Shown here piece after piece: positions 15,356-23,373 of a stretch of 37,984 nt of DNA. Source of the stretch: Paraburkholderia sp. C35 (GTDB taxonomy: Bacteria; Pseudomonadota; Gammaproteobacteria; Burkholderiales; Burkholderiaceae); the NCBI RefSeq assembly GCF_003121405.1, contig NZ_QBUY01000091.1:1-37984 (forward strand), written 5' to 3'. The notes below the pieces were generated by a model, which was not told the DNA's origin, did no database searches, and was given only the letters and a program-made list of their open reading frames with translations. A program made the translations under genes and the position numbers. The number at the start of each line of letters is the position of its first letter. Within the stretch, counting starts at the first letter, position 1.

Positions 15356-16185
15356 GTCGTCGATACCTCGCTATTGCGTATAGCAACGCGCCGCCAGAAT
15401 GCACGTCTCACGCGCGCGTCGCTGCCGATCGTCGAAACGCCGTCGCAATCGACATAGCGCGTCGGCGCCGTCTGGGGTGCGCCGCGCACGAGCACGCACA
15501 CATCGACGGCGACTACGCTCGCCCATTGCGCGGGCGCAAGCGCCGCGGCATCGACCGCCGATGTCCCACCAGTCAGCCAATACCGCAACCGCACGCGCTC
15601 GACGCCCTCCACAAGCGGCTGCGACGAGTTGGCCTTGCCGCTGCCTTCGCAGTAGAGTTCGGGCTCGCCCGTCGCTCCACTCGTTTTGGCGTAGAAGCGG
15701 TTCACGATGGCCACGCCGGGCGCGTCCGCATCCGCTTTTGTCACGCCCTGCCCGAGGCAATCCGTCGCGAGGCCCGCGGTGGACAGCCATGTCGATACGC
15801 CATCGGCAACGTAGCGGACCGCGACGCCATCCGAATGTGTCGCCAGCGATTCGCACGTGAGCGTGTCGTCCGCGCCGACTGGCCTGCCGCCCGAGCAACC
15901 GAACAGCGCGGGCCTGGACACAAACGAAGCGGGCATATCGGCGGGAACGAAGCCCGCCATCTGCAACTGCTCGCCGATCAACGTCAGCGCAGTCATCGCT
16001 GCATCGTTGATCTGCGCCGTGTCGGCGGATTGCGTGAAGGCGATTCGCTGCGAGTGATACAGCGATACCGCGCTCGCGGTGACGATCAGGCCGAGCGCCA
16101 TCGCGATCGTCATTTCGAGCAGCGTGTGGCCGATCCATGCGTGCGCGTCGCGTGCAGGGACGAACAGAAAAACTCGCGGCTTCAT
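15352..16185 (-). CDS. pilW: Type IV pilus assembly protein PilW
   Basis: This 277-aa minor pilin has a 19-residue leader ending in WIG and the helix HTLLEMTIAMALGLIVTASAVSLYHSQ, with Glu at +5. LYHSQR followed by a Gln/Asp-rich stretch is typical of PilW. The C-terminal domain holds several cysteines (SGG-containing segment, TDCLG, YCEG, VCVLV, YVDCDG). ATG 16185 overlaps the pilV stop by ATGA, which favours it over an upstream start at 16209. It is the largest minor pilin here and is expected in the tip complex. Confidence 0.87.
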   Translation of the reverse strand: MKPRVFLFVPARDAHAWIGHTLLEMTIAMALGLIVTASAVSLYHSQRIAFTQSADTAQINDAAMTALTLIGEQLQMAGFVPADMPASFVSRPALFGCSGGRPVGADDTLTCESLATHSDGVAVRYVADGVSTWLSTAGLATDCLGQGVTKADADAPGVAIVNRFYAKTSGATGEPELYCEGSGKANSSQPLVEGVERVRLRYWLTGGTSAVDAAALAPAQWASVVAVDVCVLVRGAPQTAPTRYVDCDGVSTIGSDARVRRAFWRRVAIRNSEVSTT

Positions 16186-16613
16186 CGGGAAAACGCCACG
16201 ACGACGCATTGCACACCGTTCGGCACATCGGCCTCACCGCAAGGCGCGGGCGAGTCGATCATATCGGCGGGGTTCGACGTGTTGCGCGGCATGCTGTCCT
16301 GCCACGCCCACGTCACGCGCGCGAGCGACACGTCGGCGCCGCTGATGCTGGCATCGCCCTTGGGCAGCAGACTCGCGGCGCGCAGCTTCCATTGATTCAG
16401 CGCGGCGTCGTTGGGATTCGGCGCGCGCGCTGCCTCGGCAATCGCATCGGCAACGAGCGCAGCCTGCTCGCGATAGGACGCCGCTCGCGCACTGCGCGCA
16501 ATCGATAGCTGCAGGGCAATCAGACCTAGCACGGTGACAGCCGTCACCCCCACTGCGATCAGCACTTCGATCAACGATTGACCACGTTGCAAGGGAATAT
16601 AAGCGCGCGTCAT
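16182..16613 (-). CDS. pilV: Type IV pilus modification/assembly protein PilV
   Basis: This 143-aa minor pilin has leader MTRAYIPLQRG and helix QSLIEVLIAVGVTAVTVLGLIALQ, with Glu at +5 and the unusual Gln at +1. The helix continues as ARSARAASYREQAALVADAIAEAAR, a PilV hallmark. ATG 16613 overlaps the fimT stop by four bases. A pair of cysteines lies near the C-terminus (APCGE and VQCVV). Confidence 0.87.
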   Translation of the reverse strand: MTRAYIPLQRGQSLIEVLIAVGVTAVTVLGLIALQLSIARSARAASYREQAALVADAIAEAARAPNPNDAALNQWKLRAASLLPKGDASISGADVSLARVTWAWQDSMPRNTSNPADMIDSPAPCGEADVPNGVQCVVVAFSR

Positions 16614-17170
16614 GCCGTCGCTCCGCATGCGCCATCGACGATACGCGCCCGTCCACCCGCTGCGATACGGATGCAGCGCCGCCAGTCCTTGCCTTGCGTC
16701 GCCTTCGACTCGACACGCGGGCCAATATCGAAGCTGCGAAAACTGCCGTTGGCCTGACCGGCTGGCGGCGTGAAGGTGAGATTGGTGAGCGCTCCGACAA
16801 CACTGACGGACGCGAGATCCGGCTGTACACGCAGCGGAACGAAACCGCCTGATCGTTCGATCATCACGGCCCATCCACACGACCAGTCGATCACGCCCGT
16901 TTTGCACGGTTGCCCCGAAGCGAGACAGTGATGTGCTGCATCGACCCGGCACAGTGTGACACGCGCACCGCGCCGCAACGCCTCACCGCGTGCGTAACTG
17001 AGCGTGGACAACAGCGCACGTGCGCGCGCGTCGACCTGATCCCGCATACGCCACGCGGCAAACGAGGGTACCGTCAACGTCGCGACGATCGCCAGCAACG
17101 TCACCACGACCAGTGTTTCGAACAGCGTGAACGCGCGGCACGTGCGCCGCGTATGAACATCCCGTTTCAT
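16610..17170 (-). CDS. fimT: GspH/FimT family pseudopilin
   Basis: This 186-aa product has a 13-residue basic leader and helix FTLFETLVVVTLLAIVATLTVPSFAAWR, with Glu at +5. Residue -1 is Ala instead of Gly. It is the FimT/FimU minor pilin that opens the operon. GAGGA lies too close to the ATG at 17176, so the ATG at 17170, with normal spacing, is the better start. In some bacteria FimT binds DNA during natural transformation; whether this one does is not visible. No PilY1 gene follows the group, unlike the Pseudomonas order. Confidence 0.87.
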   Translation of the reverse strand: MKRDVHTRRTCRAFTLFETLVVVTLLAIVATLTVPSFAAWRMRDQVDARARALLSTLSYARGEALRRGARVTLCRVDAAHHCLASGQPCKTGVIDWSCGWAVMIERSGGFVPLRVQPDLASVSVVGALTNLTFTPPAGQANGSFRSFDIGPRVESKATQGKDWRRCIRIAAGGRARIVDGACGATA

Positions 17171-17342
17171 TAGCATTCCTCGATTTGAACCAAGAATGCG
17201 ATGACTCTACGGGTGCGCGGCAACGCCCACAATTAGCCGGATGGCCAGGTGGCGGACGCACGAATCCCTGCACGAGAATGCCCGTGCATCAGATGAATTC
17301 GTGGGAAAACTTCAGGGAGAAAAAATGCGGAAGCGCGAACAA

Positions 17343-17834
17343 TCAGCGCTTGCGAGCAGGCTTCGCGGGTGCGGCCGGAGCGTTCATCCGGCGGAATTCT
17401 TCGATGACGTCTTCGAACTCGGAGACATCTTCGAAACGCCGGTAGACGGAGGCGAAGCGCACGTACGCAATGGTGTCGAGCGCGCGCAACTCGTTCATCA
17501 CGAGCTCGCCCAGCTTTTCACTGCGCACTTCGCGCTCGCCGCTACCGAGCAGTTGATATTCGATGCGCGACGCGGCGGCATCCACCGCGTCGGCTGCAAC
17601 GGGACGCTTGCGCAGCGCCAGTTGCATGCTCGCAACAATCTTGCGGCGATCGAATTCCGTGCGGCTGCCGTCCTTCTTCACCACCGAGGGCAACGCCAGC
17701 TCGACCCGCTCGTACGTCGTGAAACGCTTGTCGCAGGCCGGGCAGCGGCGGCGGCGCCGGATCGCGGCGCCGTCTTCGGACACACGCGAATCGACGACCT
17801 GCGTGTCGTCGTGCCGGCAGAAGGGGCAGCGCAT
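17343..17834 (-). CDS. nrdR: Transcriptional repressor NrdR
   Basis: This 163-aa regulator of ribonucleotide reductase genes has a zinc ribbon with Cys3, Cys6, Cys31 and Cys34 (MRCPFC and RRCPAC). An ATP-cone domain follows (about 47-137), beginning VKKDGSRTEFDRRKI. The C-terminal 15 residues are Ala/Pro/Lys-rich and variable in the family. It begins 6 bp after the glyA stop and must be cotranscribed with it, an order typical of beta-proteobacteria. The 166 bp between nrdR and fimT contain no other gene. Confidence 0.97.
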   Translation of the reverse strand: MRCPFCRHDDTQVVDSRVSEDGAAIRRRRRCPACDKRFTTYERVELALPSVVKKDGSRTEFDRRKIVASMQLALRKRPVAADAVDAAASRIEYQLLGSGEREVRSEKLGELVMNELRALDTIAYVRFASVYRRFEDVSEFEDVIEEFRRMNAPAAPAKPARKR

Positions 17835-17840
17835 GGCGGC

Positions 17841-19088
17841 TTAGCGGTAGACCGGGAAACGTTGCGTCAGCTCGGCAACCTGGGCGCGCACGCGCTCGAT
17901 GGTGGCCGTGTCTTCCGGGTTGTCCAGCACGTCGGCGATCAGGTTGCCGACCTGCTCGGCTTCCTTCGGGCCGAAGCCACGCGTCGTCATTGCCGGCGAG
18001 CCCAGACGCACACCGCTCGTCACGAACGGCTTTTCCGGATCGTTCGGGATCGCGTTCTTGTTCACGGTGATATGCGCCGCGCCCAGTGCTGCTTCCGCTG
18101 CCTTGCCCGTGATCTTCTTCGCGCGCAGGTCGACCAGCATCACGTGGCTTTCCGTACGGCCCGACACGATACGCAGACCGCGCTTGACGAGCGTTTCAGC
18201 CAGCACGCGTGCGTTCTCGACGACGCGTTGCTGATAGTCCTTGAATTCTGGAGCGAGCGCTTCCTTGAACGCGACAGCCTTGCCGGCGATCACGTGCATC
18301 AGCGGACCGCCCTGGATGCCCGGGAAAATCGCCGAGTTGATCTGCTTTTCGAACTCCGCCTTCATCAGGATCACGCCGCCGCGCGGGCCGCGCAGGCTCT
18401 TGTGCGTGGTGGTCGTGACGAAATCGGCGAACGGCACCGGGTTCGGGTACACGCCCGCGGCGATCAGACCGGCGTAGTGAGCCATGTCGACCATCAGATA
18501 CGCGCCGACCGACTTCGCGATCTTCGACAGACGTTCGAAGTCGATGCGCAGCGAGAACGCCGATGCGCCCGCGACGATGATCTTCGGCTTGTGTTCCTGA
18601 GCGAGTTTCTCAGCGGCTTCGTAGTCGATGTCTTCGGCTTCGTTCAGGCCGTAGCTGACCACGTTGAACCACTTGCCCGACATGTTGACGGGCGAGCCGT
18701 GCGTCAAATGGCCGCCGTGCGCGAGGCTCATGCCCATGATCGTGTCGCCCGGCTTGAGCATGGCGAAGAACACGCCCTGGTTGGCCTGCGAACCCGAGTT
18801 CGGCTGGACGTTCGCGGCTTCGGCGCCGAACAGCTGCTTCACACGGTCGATGGCGAGCTGCTCGACCACGTCGACGTATTCGCAACCGCCGTAGTAGCGC
18901 TTGCCGGGGTAGCCTTCGGCGTACTTGTTGGTGAGCTGCGAGCCCTGTGCGGCCATCACGGCCGGGCTCGTGTAGTTTTCCGACGCGATCAGTTCGATGT
19001 GCTCTTCCTGACGGCGGTTTTCGTCCTGGATGGCGTTCCAGATTTCCGGATCGACGTTGGCGATGGTGCTTTGGGCTCTGTCAAACAT
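17841..19088 (-). CDS. glyA: Serine hydroxymethyltransferase
   Basis: This 415-aa PLP enzyme interconverts serine and glycine with tetrahydrofolate, feeding one-carbon metabolism. The PLP lysine is Lys230 in TTTTHKSLRGPRGG (most homologues read HKTLRGPRGG). Asp201 in VDMAHYAGL contacts the pyridine nitrogen. NKYAEGYPGKRYYGG forms the dimer-side active site. ATG 19088 gives the standard MFDRAQSTIANVDPEIW start and length. The frame stays open 81 codons upstream to 19331, but that stretch does not look like protein. Long 5' space precedes it and nrdR follows directly. Confidence 0.98.
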   Translation of the reverse strand: MFDRAQSTIANVDPEIWNAIQDENRRQEEHIELIASENYTSPAVMAAQGSQLTNKYAEGYPGKRYYGGCEYVDVVEQLAIDRVKQLFGAEAANVQPNSGSQANQGVFFAMLKPGDTIMGMSLAHGGHLTHGSPVNMSGKWFNVVSYGLNEAEDIDYEAAEKLAQEHKPKIIVAGASAFSLRIDFERLSKIAKSVGAYLMVDMAHYAGLIAAGVYPNPVPFADFVTTTTHKSLRGPRGGVILMKAEFEKQINSAIFPGIQGGPLMHVIAGKAVAFKEALAPEFKDYQQRVVENARVLAETLVKRGLRIVSGRTESHVMLVDLRAKKITGKAAEAALGAAHITVNKNAIPNDPEKPFVTSGVRLGSPAMTTRGFGPKEAEQVGNLIADVLDNPEDTATIERVRAQVAELTQRFPVYR

Positions 19089-19334
19089 GCTGGTTCCGTT
19101 ATGTGTGTTCAGGTTGACCGGATCGTGCGCAGGTCGTGTGCCGGATGCGTATTGGGTACGCAGCACTGCTGGCCACTGCTGATGGTGGGAGCCTTGACGT
19201 GGCGTATGAAGGAGGTGCCGCACACGCGAGTCAGGACAACCACCGGCAGCGCAAACGACGGCGCGCGCGAAACATGGCTGCCCAGGCGAACGGCAAAACG
19301 GCACCCTGCGCTTCACGGTGGGACGCTCCACCTT

Positions 19335-19364
19335 GAACCCGTCAGGCTTGACAGCATGGGGTTC
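19335..19364. promoter_or_regulatory. Hairpin in the glyA-ydfG divergent region
   Basis: The 501-bp divergent region 19089-19589 has no credible gene. It contains a nested hairpin: GAACCC (19335-19340) with GGGTTC (19359-19364), enclosing GTCA/TGAC around a GGCT loop. It could lie in a long glyA leader (about 250 nt upstream of its ATG) or be an operator. I could not match the leader to a known riboswitch; glycine-riboswitch core motifs are not seen. Confidence 0.4.
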
Positions 19365-19589
19365 TATCGCCAGTCACGCAGGGATGAGCGCGTTAGTTTA
19401 TTGGAACCGGGTCGAATAGGCAACCGGACGCACGGGCGCGCCCTGCCCGCCGCTGGAAGCCCCGTCCTTACTGGGCTGAGGGCGCCCTGTGACGCGCCCG
19501 AACGCGCCTTCGCGCGGCGGGGTCATTCTTGCCGCATCGCGCCATTGGAAGTAGGCTTGTGGCCTTTCTCCACCGACCAGGGAACAGCA

Positions 19590-20336
19590 ATGATCGTGTT
19601 CGTCACCGGGGCGTCCGCCGGCTTCGGCGCCGCTATCGCCCGTGCTTTTGTGAAAGGCGGCCATCGCGTCGTCGCGACCGCGCGCCGCAAGGACCGCCTG
19701 CAGGCACTCGCCGACGAGCTCGGCGACAACCTGCTGCCGTTCGAACTCGACGTGCGTGACCGCGCCGCCGTCGAGGCCGTACCCGCCGCCCTGCCCGCCG
19801 ACTTCGCCGCCGTCGACGTGCTGGTCAACAACGCCGGCCTCGCGCTTGGCCTCGAACCGGCGCAGCGCGCCGAGCTCGACGACTGGACGACGATGATCGA
19901 CACCAACTGCACGGGCCTCGTGCAGGTCACGCGCGCGTTCCTGCCGGGCATGATCGAGCGCAGCCGCGGACATGTGTTCAATCTCGGCTCGGTCGCGGGG
20001 ATGTACCCGTATCCGGGCGGCAACGTGTACGGCGCAACCAAGGCATTCGTGCGTCAGTTCAGCCTGAATCTGCGCGCCGACCTGCATGGCACGCCCGTTC
20101 GCGTGACAGACATCGAGCCGGGCCTGTGCGGCGGCACCGAGTTTTCGAACGTACGTTTCCGTGGCGACGACGAAAAAGCGGCGAACGTGTATCAGAACGT
20201 CCAGCCGCTCACGGCCGAAGACATCGCCGATTCGATCTACTGGATCGCGACGCGCCCCGCGCACGTCAACATCAATACGATCGAGCTGATGCCTGTCGCG
20301 CAGTCGTTTGCCGGGCTGAACATTCACCGGGGCTAG
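19590..20336 (+). CDS. ydfG: YdfG-type short-chain dehydrogenase (3-hydroxy acid/L-allo-threonine dehydrogenase)
   Basis: This 248-aa protein has the same length as E. coli YdfG and looks closely related along its entire length. It is a classical SDR: cofactor motif TGASAGFGAAIA at residues 6-17 with an Arg-rich ATARRKDR that favours NADPH, NNAG, and the catalytic Ser, Tyr and Lys in LGSVAG and VYGATKAF. DIEPGLCGGTEFSNVRF is specific to this branch. YdfG oxidises serine, allo-threonine and 3-hydroxy acids. CAGGGAACAGCA before ATG 19590 supports the start. It is transcribed away from glyA; a shared serine/glycine theme is suggestive only. Confidence 0.93.
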   Translation: MIVFVTGASAGFGAAIARAFVKGGHRVVATARRKDRLQALADELGDNLLPFELDVRDRAAVEAVPAALPADFAAVDVLVNNAGLALGLEPAQRAELDDWTTMIDTNCTGLVQVTRAFLPGMIERSRGHVFNLGSVAGMYPYPGGNVYGATKAFVRQFSLNLRADLHGTPVRVTDIEPGLCGGTEFSNVRFRGDDEKAANVYQNVQPLTAEDIADSIYWIATRPAHVNINTIELMPVAQSFAGLNIHRG

Positions 20337-20468
20337 GCGTCGCGGGCGCGCCGCGCTGACCTGGATCGCCGGATCAGGATGCGGCGCGCGTCGCCCGGCA
20401 CGAACCCGTGTGAACACGAATGTGCCTAAAAATGCGGCGCGCTTTTGCATTCCGGTAAAATGCGCGCC

Positions 20469-20939
20469 ATGAATATGTCTGATAGTCAGTCTGGCGCGGA
20501 AATCGGCTTCATCTGGCCGATTCGCGTGTATTACGAAGACACCGACGCCGGCGGCATCGTGTTTTACGCGAACTACCTGAAGTTTTTCGAGCGTGCGCGC
20601 ACCGAATGGCTGCGCGCGTGCGGCGTCGATCAGCGCAGGCTGGCTGAAGAGACGGGCGCGCTGTTCGTCGTGCGCAGTACGGCACTCGACTATCGCGCGC
20701 CGGCGCGGCTCGACGACATGCTGCGCATCGTCAGCCGGATCGAGCGGCTTGGCCGCGCGTCGGTCGATTTCGTTCAGGAAGCCTGGCGCGACGACACGCT
20801 GCTGGCAACGGGCACGATCCGCGTCGGCTGTGTCGATTCGGCATCGATGAAGCCGGCCGCCATTCCTCCGCCAGTTCATGCCGCGTTGCGGCGCGAACCG
20901 GGCTCAAACGGCGCCAGCGTGTCAACGGCAGGTATTTAA
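20469..20939 (+). CDS. ybgC: Tol-Pal system-associated acyl-CoA thioesterase YbgC
   Basis: This 156-aa hotdog-fold thioesterase opens the Tol-Pal locus. The 4HBT active-site motif VYYEDTDAGGIVFYANYLKFFERARTEWL, given here in pieces, contains the catalytic Asp of EDTDAGG. Its substrate is probably short or phospholipid-related acyl-CoA. The start is uncertain among ATG 20460, 20469 and 20475. A TAAAAT hexamer at 20456-20461 resembles a -10 box, so the transcript might start almost at the gene. The C-terminal 25 residues after the fold look disordered. tolQ starts 165 bp downstream. Confidence 0.93.
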   Translation: MNMSDSQSGAEIGFIWPIRVYYEDTDAGGIVFYANYLKFFERARTEWLRACGVDQRRLAEETGALFVVRSTALDYRAPARLDDMLRIVSRIERLGRASVDFVQEAWRDDTLLATGTIRVGCVDSASMKPAAIPPPVHAALRREPGSNGASVSTAGI

Positions 20940-20995
20940 GTGCCGTTGTTACCTGGACAGTGAACTCGTAACGGTCACAACAAGACCAAGCATGG

Positions 20996-21016
20996 TTCGG
21001 CGAAGTACTTGCCGAA
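20996..21016. promoter_or_regulatory. Hairpin in the ybgC-tolQ gap
   Basis: TTCGGC (20996-21001) pairs with GCCGAA (21011-21016) across a 9-nt spacer that itself contains the palindrome AAGTACTT. It lies 90 bp before tolQ and lacks a T-run, so it is more likely a leader structure or operator than a terminator. Confidence 0.3.
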
Positions 21017-21104
21017 GCTTCCGGTTTGCCAACTGATTGCCTACCGAACGCTTCGATTCGACTTGCAGCCGGACGCCCCACCCGGGACGTTACAACGAAC
21101 CTCT

Positions 21105-21782
21105 ATGAACACTACACAAGATCTGTCGATCATTTCCCTTGTTCTCAACGCGAGTCTGCTCGCGCAGGCGGTGATGGCGCTGCTGTTGCTGCTGTCGCTG
21201 ATGTCGTGGACTTTCATCTTCCGCAAGTGGTTTGCGATCCGTCGCGCGCGGGCGCAGACTGAGCGTTTCGAACGCGATTTCTGGTCGGGCGGCGACCTGC
21301 AGGCGCTGTATCAAAGCGCCGCGAACAACCGCCACACCATCGGCGCGCTCGAACGTATTTTCGAGTCGGGCATGCGTGAATTCCTGAAGGGCAAGGAAAA
21401 GCGGATCAACGATCCGGGCGCGATTCTCGACGGCGCGCGTCGCGCCATGCGCGCTGCGTTCCAGCGTGAAATGGACGTGCTCGAAGCGAATCTCGCGTTT
21501 CTCGCGTCGGTCGGTTCGGTCAGCCCGTATATCGGTCTGTTCGGCACGGTGTGGGGGATCATGAACGCATTCCGCGGCCTCGCAAACGTCCAGCAGGCTA
21601 CGCTTGCGAACGTCGCGCCCGGCATTGCCGAAGCGCTGACGGCAACGGCCATCGGCCTGTTCGCCGCGATTCCCGCCGTGGTCGCGTACAACCGCTACGC
21701 ACACGATATCGATCGCCTCGCGATCCGCTTCGAAACCTTCATCGAAGAGTTCTCGAACATCCTGCAACGCCAGGCCCATTAA
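21105..21782 (+). CDS. tolQ: Tol-Pal system protein TolQ
   Basis: This 225-aa inner-membrane protein is a proton-channel subunit related to ExbB and MotA. There are three membrane helices: about residues 12-35, then two after the long cytoplasmic loop, with SVSPYIGLFGTVWGIMNAF and ALTATAIGLFAAIPAVVAYNR. The latter two carry the polar residues lining the TolR channel. With TolR it energises TolA for outer-membrane constriction at division. The ATG at 21105 gives the standard N-terminus. It is separated from tolR by 10 bp with an AAGGAG-like site. Confidence 0.97.
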   Translation: MNTTQDLSIISLVLNASLLAQAVMALLLLLSLMSWTFIFRKWFAIRRARAQTERFERDFWSGGDLQALYQSAANNRHTIGALERIFESGMREFLKGKEKRINDPGAILDGARRAMRAAFQREMDVLEANLAFLASVGSVSPYIGLFGTVWGIMNAFRGLANVQQATLANVAPGIAEALTATAIGLFAAIPAVVAYNRYAHDIDRLAIRFETFIEEFSNILQRQAH

Positions 21783-21792
21783 GGAGTCCACG

Positions 21793-22239
21793 ATGGCCGG
21801 TTCAGCCCGTTCCAGCATGCGCGGCAGCCGCTCGCGCCGCGCGATGGCCGACATCAACGTCGTGCCTTACATCGACGTGATGCTCGTGCTGCTCGTGATC
21901 TTCATGGTGACGGCGCCGCTCGTCGCACCGTCGATCGTGAATCTGCCGACTGTCGGCGGCGCCGCGCCGCAACAGCAGACGCCGCCCGTCGTCGTCAACA
22001 TCAAGGCGGACGGCAACATGAGCGTCAAGTACACGGACGACTCGGGCGCGACCCAGCAGGAGACGATGACGCAGGCCGATCTGCGCAGCTTCGTCACCGA
22101 CCGTCAGGCCTCGCATCCTGACCAGCCCGTCGTGATCGCCGCGGACAAAACCGTCAAGTACGAAGTCGTGATGAACGTGATGTCCGACCTGAAGGCTCGT
22201 GGCGTCAAGCGCGTTGGATTGCTCGTCAAATCGCAATGA
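21793..22239 (+). CDS. tolR: Tol-Pal system protein TolR
   Basis: This 148-aa ExbD/TolR-family protein has one membrane helix (about 24-42). Asp28 in VVPYIDVMLVLLVIFMV is the proton-carrying residue. The periplasmic domain (about 50-148) ends in GVKRVGLLVKSQ. Compared with the usual start, the N-terminus carries a slightly longer Arg/Ser-rich tail. Its stop overlaps the tolA start (ATGA). Confidence 0.97.
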   Translation: MAGSARSSMRGSRSRRAMADINVVPYIDVMLVLLVIFMVTAPLVAPSIVNLPTVGGAAPQQQTPPVVVNIKADGNMSVKYTDDSGATQQETMTQADLRSFVTDRQASHPDQPVVIAADKTVKYEVVMNVMSDLKARGVKRVGLLVKSQ

Positions 22240-23258
22240 CCCGCCAGAAAAACGCCTATCCGCTTCGACCGCCGCGCGAGCGCGGCACGTGGCGCGCGTG
22301 CGCGCTCGCCGCGCTGATGCACGTGTTGCTGGGCTTCTTCCTGTATCACGGCATCCATTGGCAGAACAGCACGCCCGCGGGCGCCGAAGCCGAGTTGTGG
22401 ACGGAAGTACCCGACGTGCCGACGCCCCGCCCTGTCCCACCGCCGCCGCCCGCTCCCGTACGACCCGCGCCGCAGGTGAGCGACGAACAGGCCGACATCG
22501 CGCTGCAGGAAAAGAAGCGTAAACAACAGGAAGCGCAGCGTCAGGCCGAGCTTGCCGAGCAGCAGCGTCAGCAGAAGCTGCAGGCTCAGCAGGAAGCCGA
22601 GGCGAAGCGCCAGCAGCAGCTTGCCGCTGATCAGGCCGCTGCGGCAGCAGCCGCTGCAAAGCAAAAGCAGCAACAGCAGCAGGCGGACAAGCTCAAGCAG
22701 CAGCAACTCGCCCAGCAGAAGCAGGACCAGTTGAAGAAGCAGCAGGAAGAGCAGCAGAAGGAACAGGAAGCGAAGCAGGCGCAAGCCGAAGCGCAGGCCA
22801 AGGCTGACGCGGCGAAGGCCGCGAAGGCCAAGGCTGCCGCACACGCCCAGGCGCAGGCCGAAGCCGCGAAGAAGCTCGACGCGGAACGCCGTCAACGTCT
22901 TGCGGCCATGCAGGGTATGGCAGGCGGTGAAGGCGCGACGGGCAACGGTCTCGCGAAGAGCGGCACGGGCACGGGTTCGGGTGGCAATGCAGCGTCGCCG
23001 GGCTACGCGGAGAAAGTCCAGCGCCGCGTGAGGCCGAATATCGTCTGGTCGGGCGATACGTCGGGCCTGCAAACCGTGGTCGCCGTGCGTTGTTCGCCGA
23101 CAGGCACCCTGCTGAGCGCGACGATCGTCAGCAGCAGCGGCAACCAGGCGTGGGATGACGCCGCGTTGCGCGCGGTCCAGCGCTCGGATCCGATGCCGCA
23201 GGATATCGACGGTAAAACGCCCGGCAGCTTTAAGATCACGCTGCGTCCGGCCGCCTGA
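22236..23258 (+). CDS. tolA: Tol-Pal system protein TolA
   Basis: This 340-aa protein spans the periplasm and links TolQR to Pal and TolB. Its single N-terminal membrane helix (about 21-39) carries the Ser-His-Leu-like SLxH position as ALMHVLLGFF. A proline-rich hinge follows at 60-80. A long Gln/Ala/Lys/Glu helix (about 82-230) accounts for the CAG-rich DNA. After a glycine-rich linker comes a TolA C-terminal domain (about 255-340) with the cysteine-containing VVAVRCSPTGTLL. It overlaps tolR by four bases. A helical domain of this composition could change length by codon-repeat slippage. Confidence 0.96.
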   Translation: MTRQKNAYPLRPPRERGTWRACALAALMHVLLGFFLYHGIHWQNSTPAGAEAELWTEVPDVPTPRPVPPPPPAPVRPAPQVSDEQADIALQEKKRKQQEAQRQAELAEQQRQQKLQAQQEAEAKRQQQLAADQAAAAAAAAKQKQQQQQADKLKQQQLAQQKQDQLKKQQEEQQKEQEAKQAQAEAQAKADAAKAAKAKAAAHAQAQAEAAKKLDAERRQRLAAMQGMAGGEGATGNGLAKSGTGTGSGGNAASPGYAEKVQRRVRPNIVWSGDTSGLQTVVAVRCSPTGTLLSATIVSSSGNQAWDDAALRAVQRSDPMPQDIDGKTPGSFKITLRPAA

Positions 23259-23373
23259 CAGGTCGTTTACGGTTCGCGCGCTCGCGCGGGCGGACCGGGA
23301 ACGATTTCTGCTCAAGCCGGTCTGTTCGTAGTCGTGGATTGTTAGAAATCCGTTTTTGGGGAATCTATACAGA

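Noticed and set aside
17241..20336. A plus-strand open frame of over 1000 codons across glyA and nrdR
   Set aside because: It is antisense to two certain genes, its composition is Arg/His-rich as expected of GC-rich shadow frames, and only its last 248 codons (ydfG) look like a real protein.
20345..20397. GC-rich hairpin after ydfG as an intrinsic terminator
   Set aside because: The stem CGCGCCGC/GCGGCGCG is long, but there is no T-run and the inner pairing is imperfect, so I did not list it as a terminator.
22500..22910. Tandem repeat DNA in tolA
   Set aside because: The CAG-rich stretch encodes the normal Gln/Ala/Lys helix of TolA and is not a separate element.
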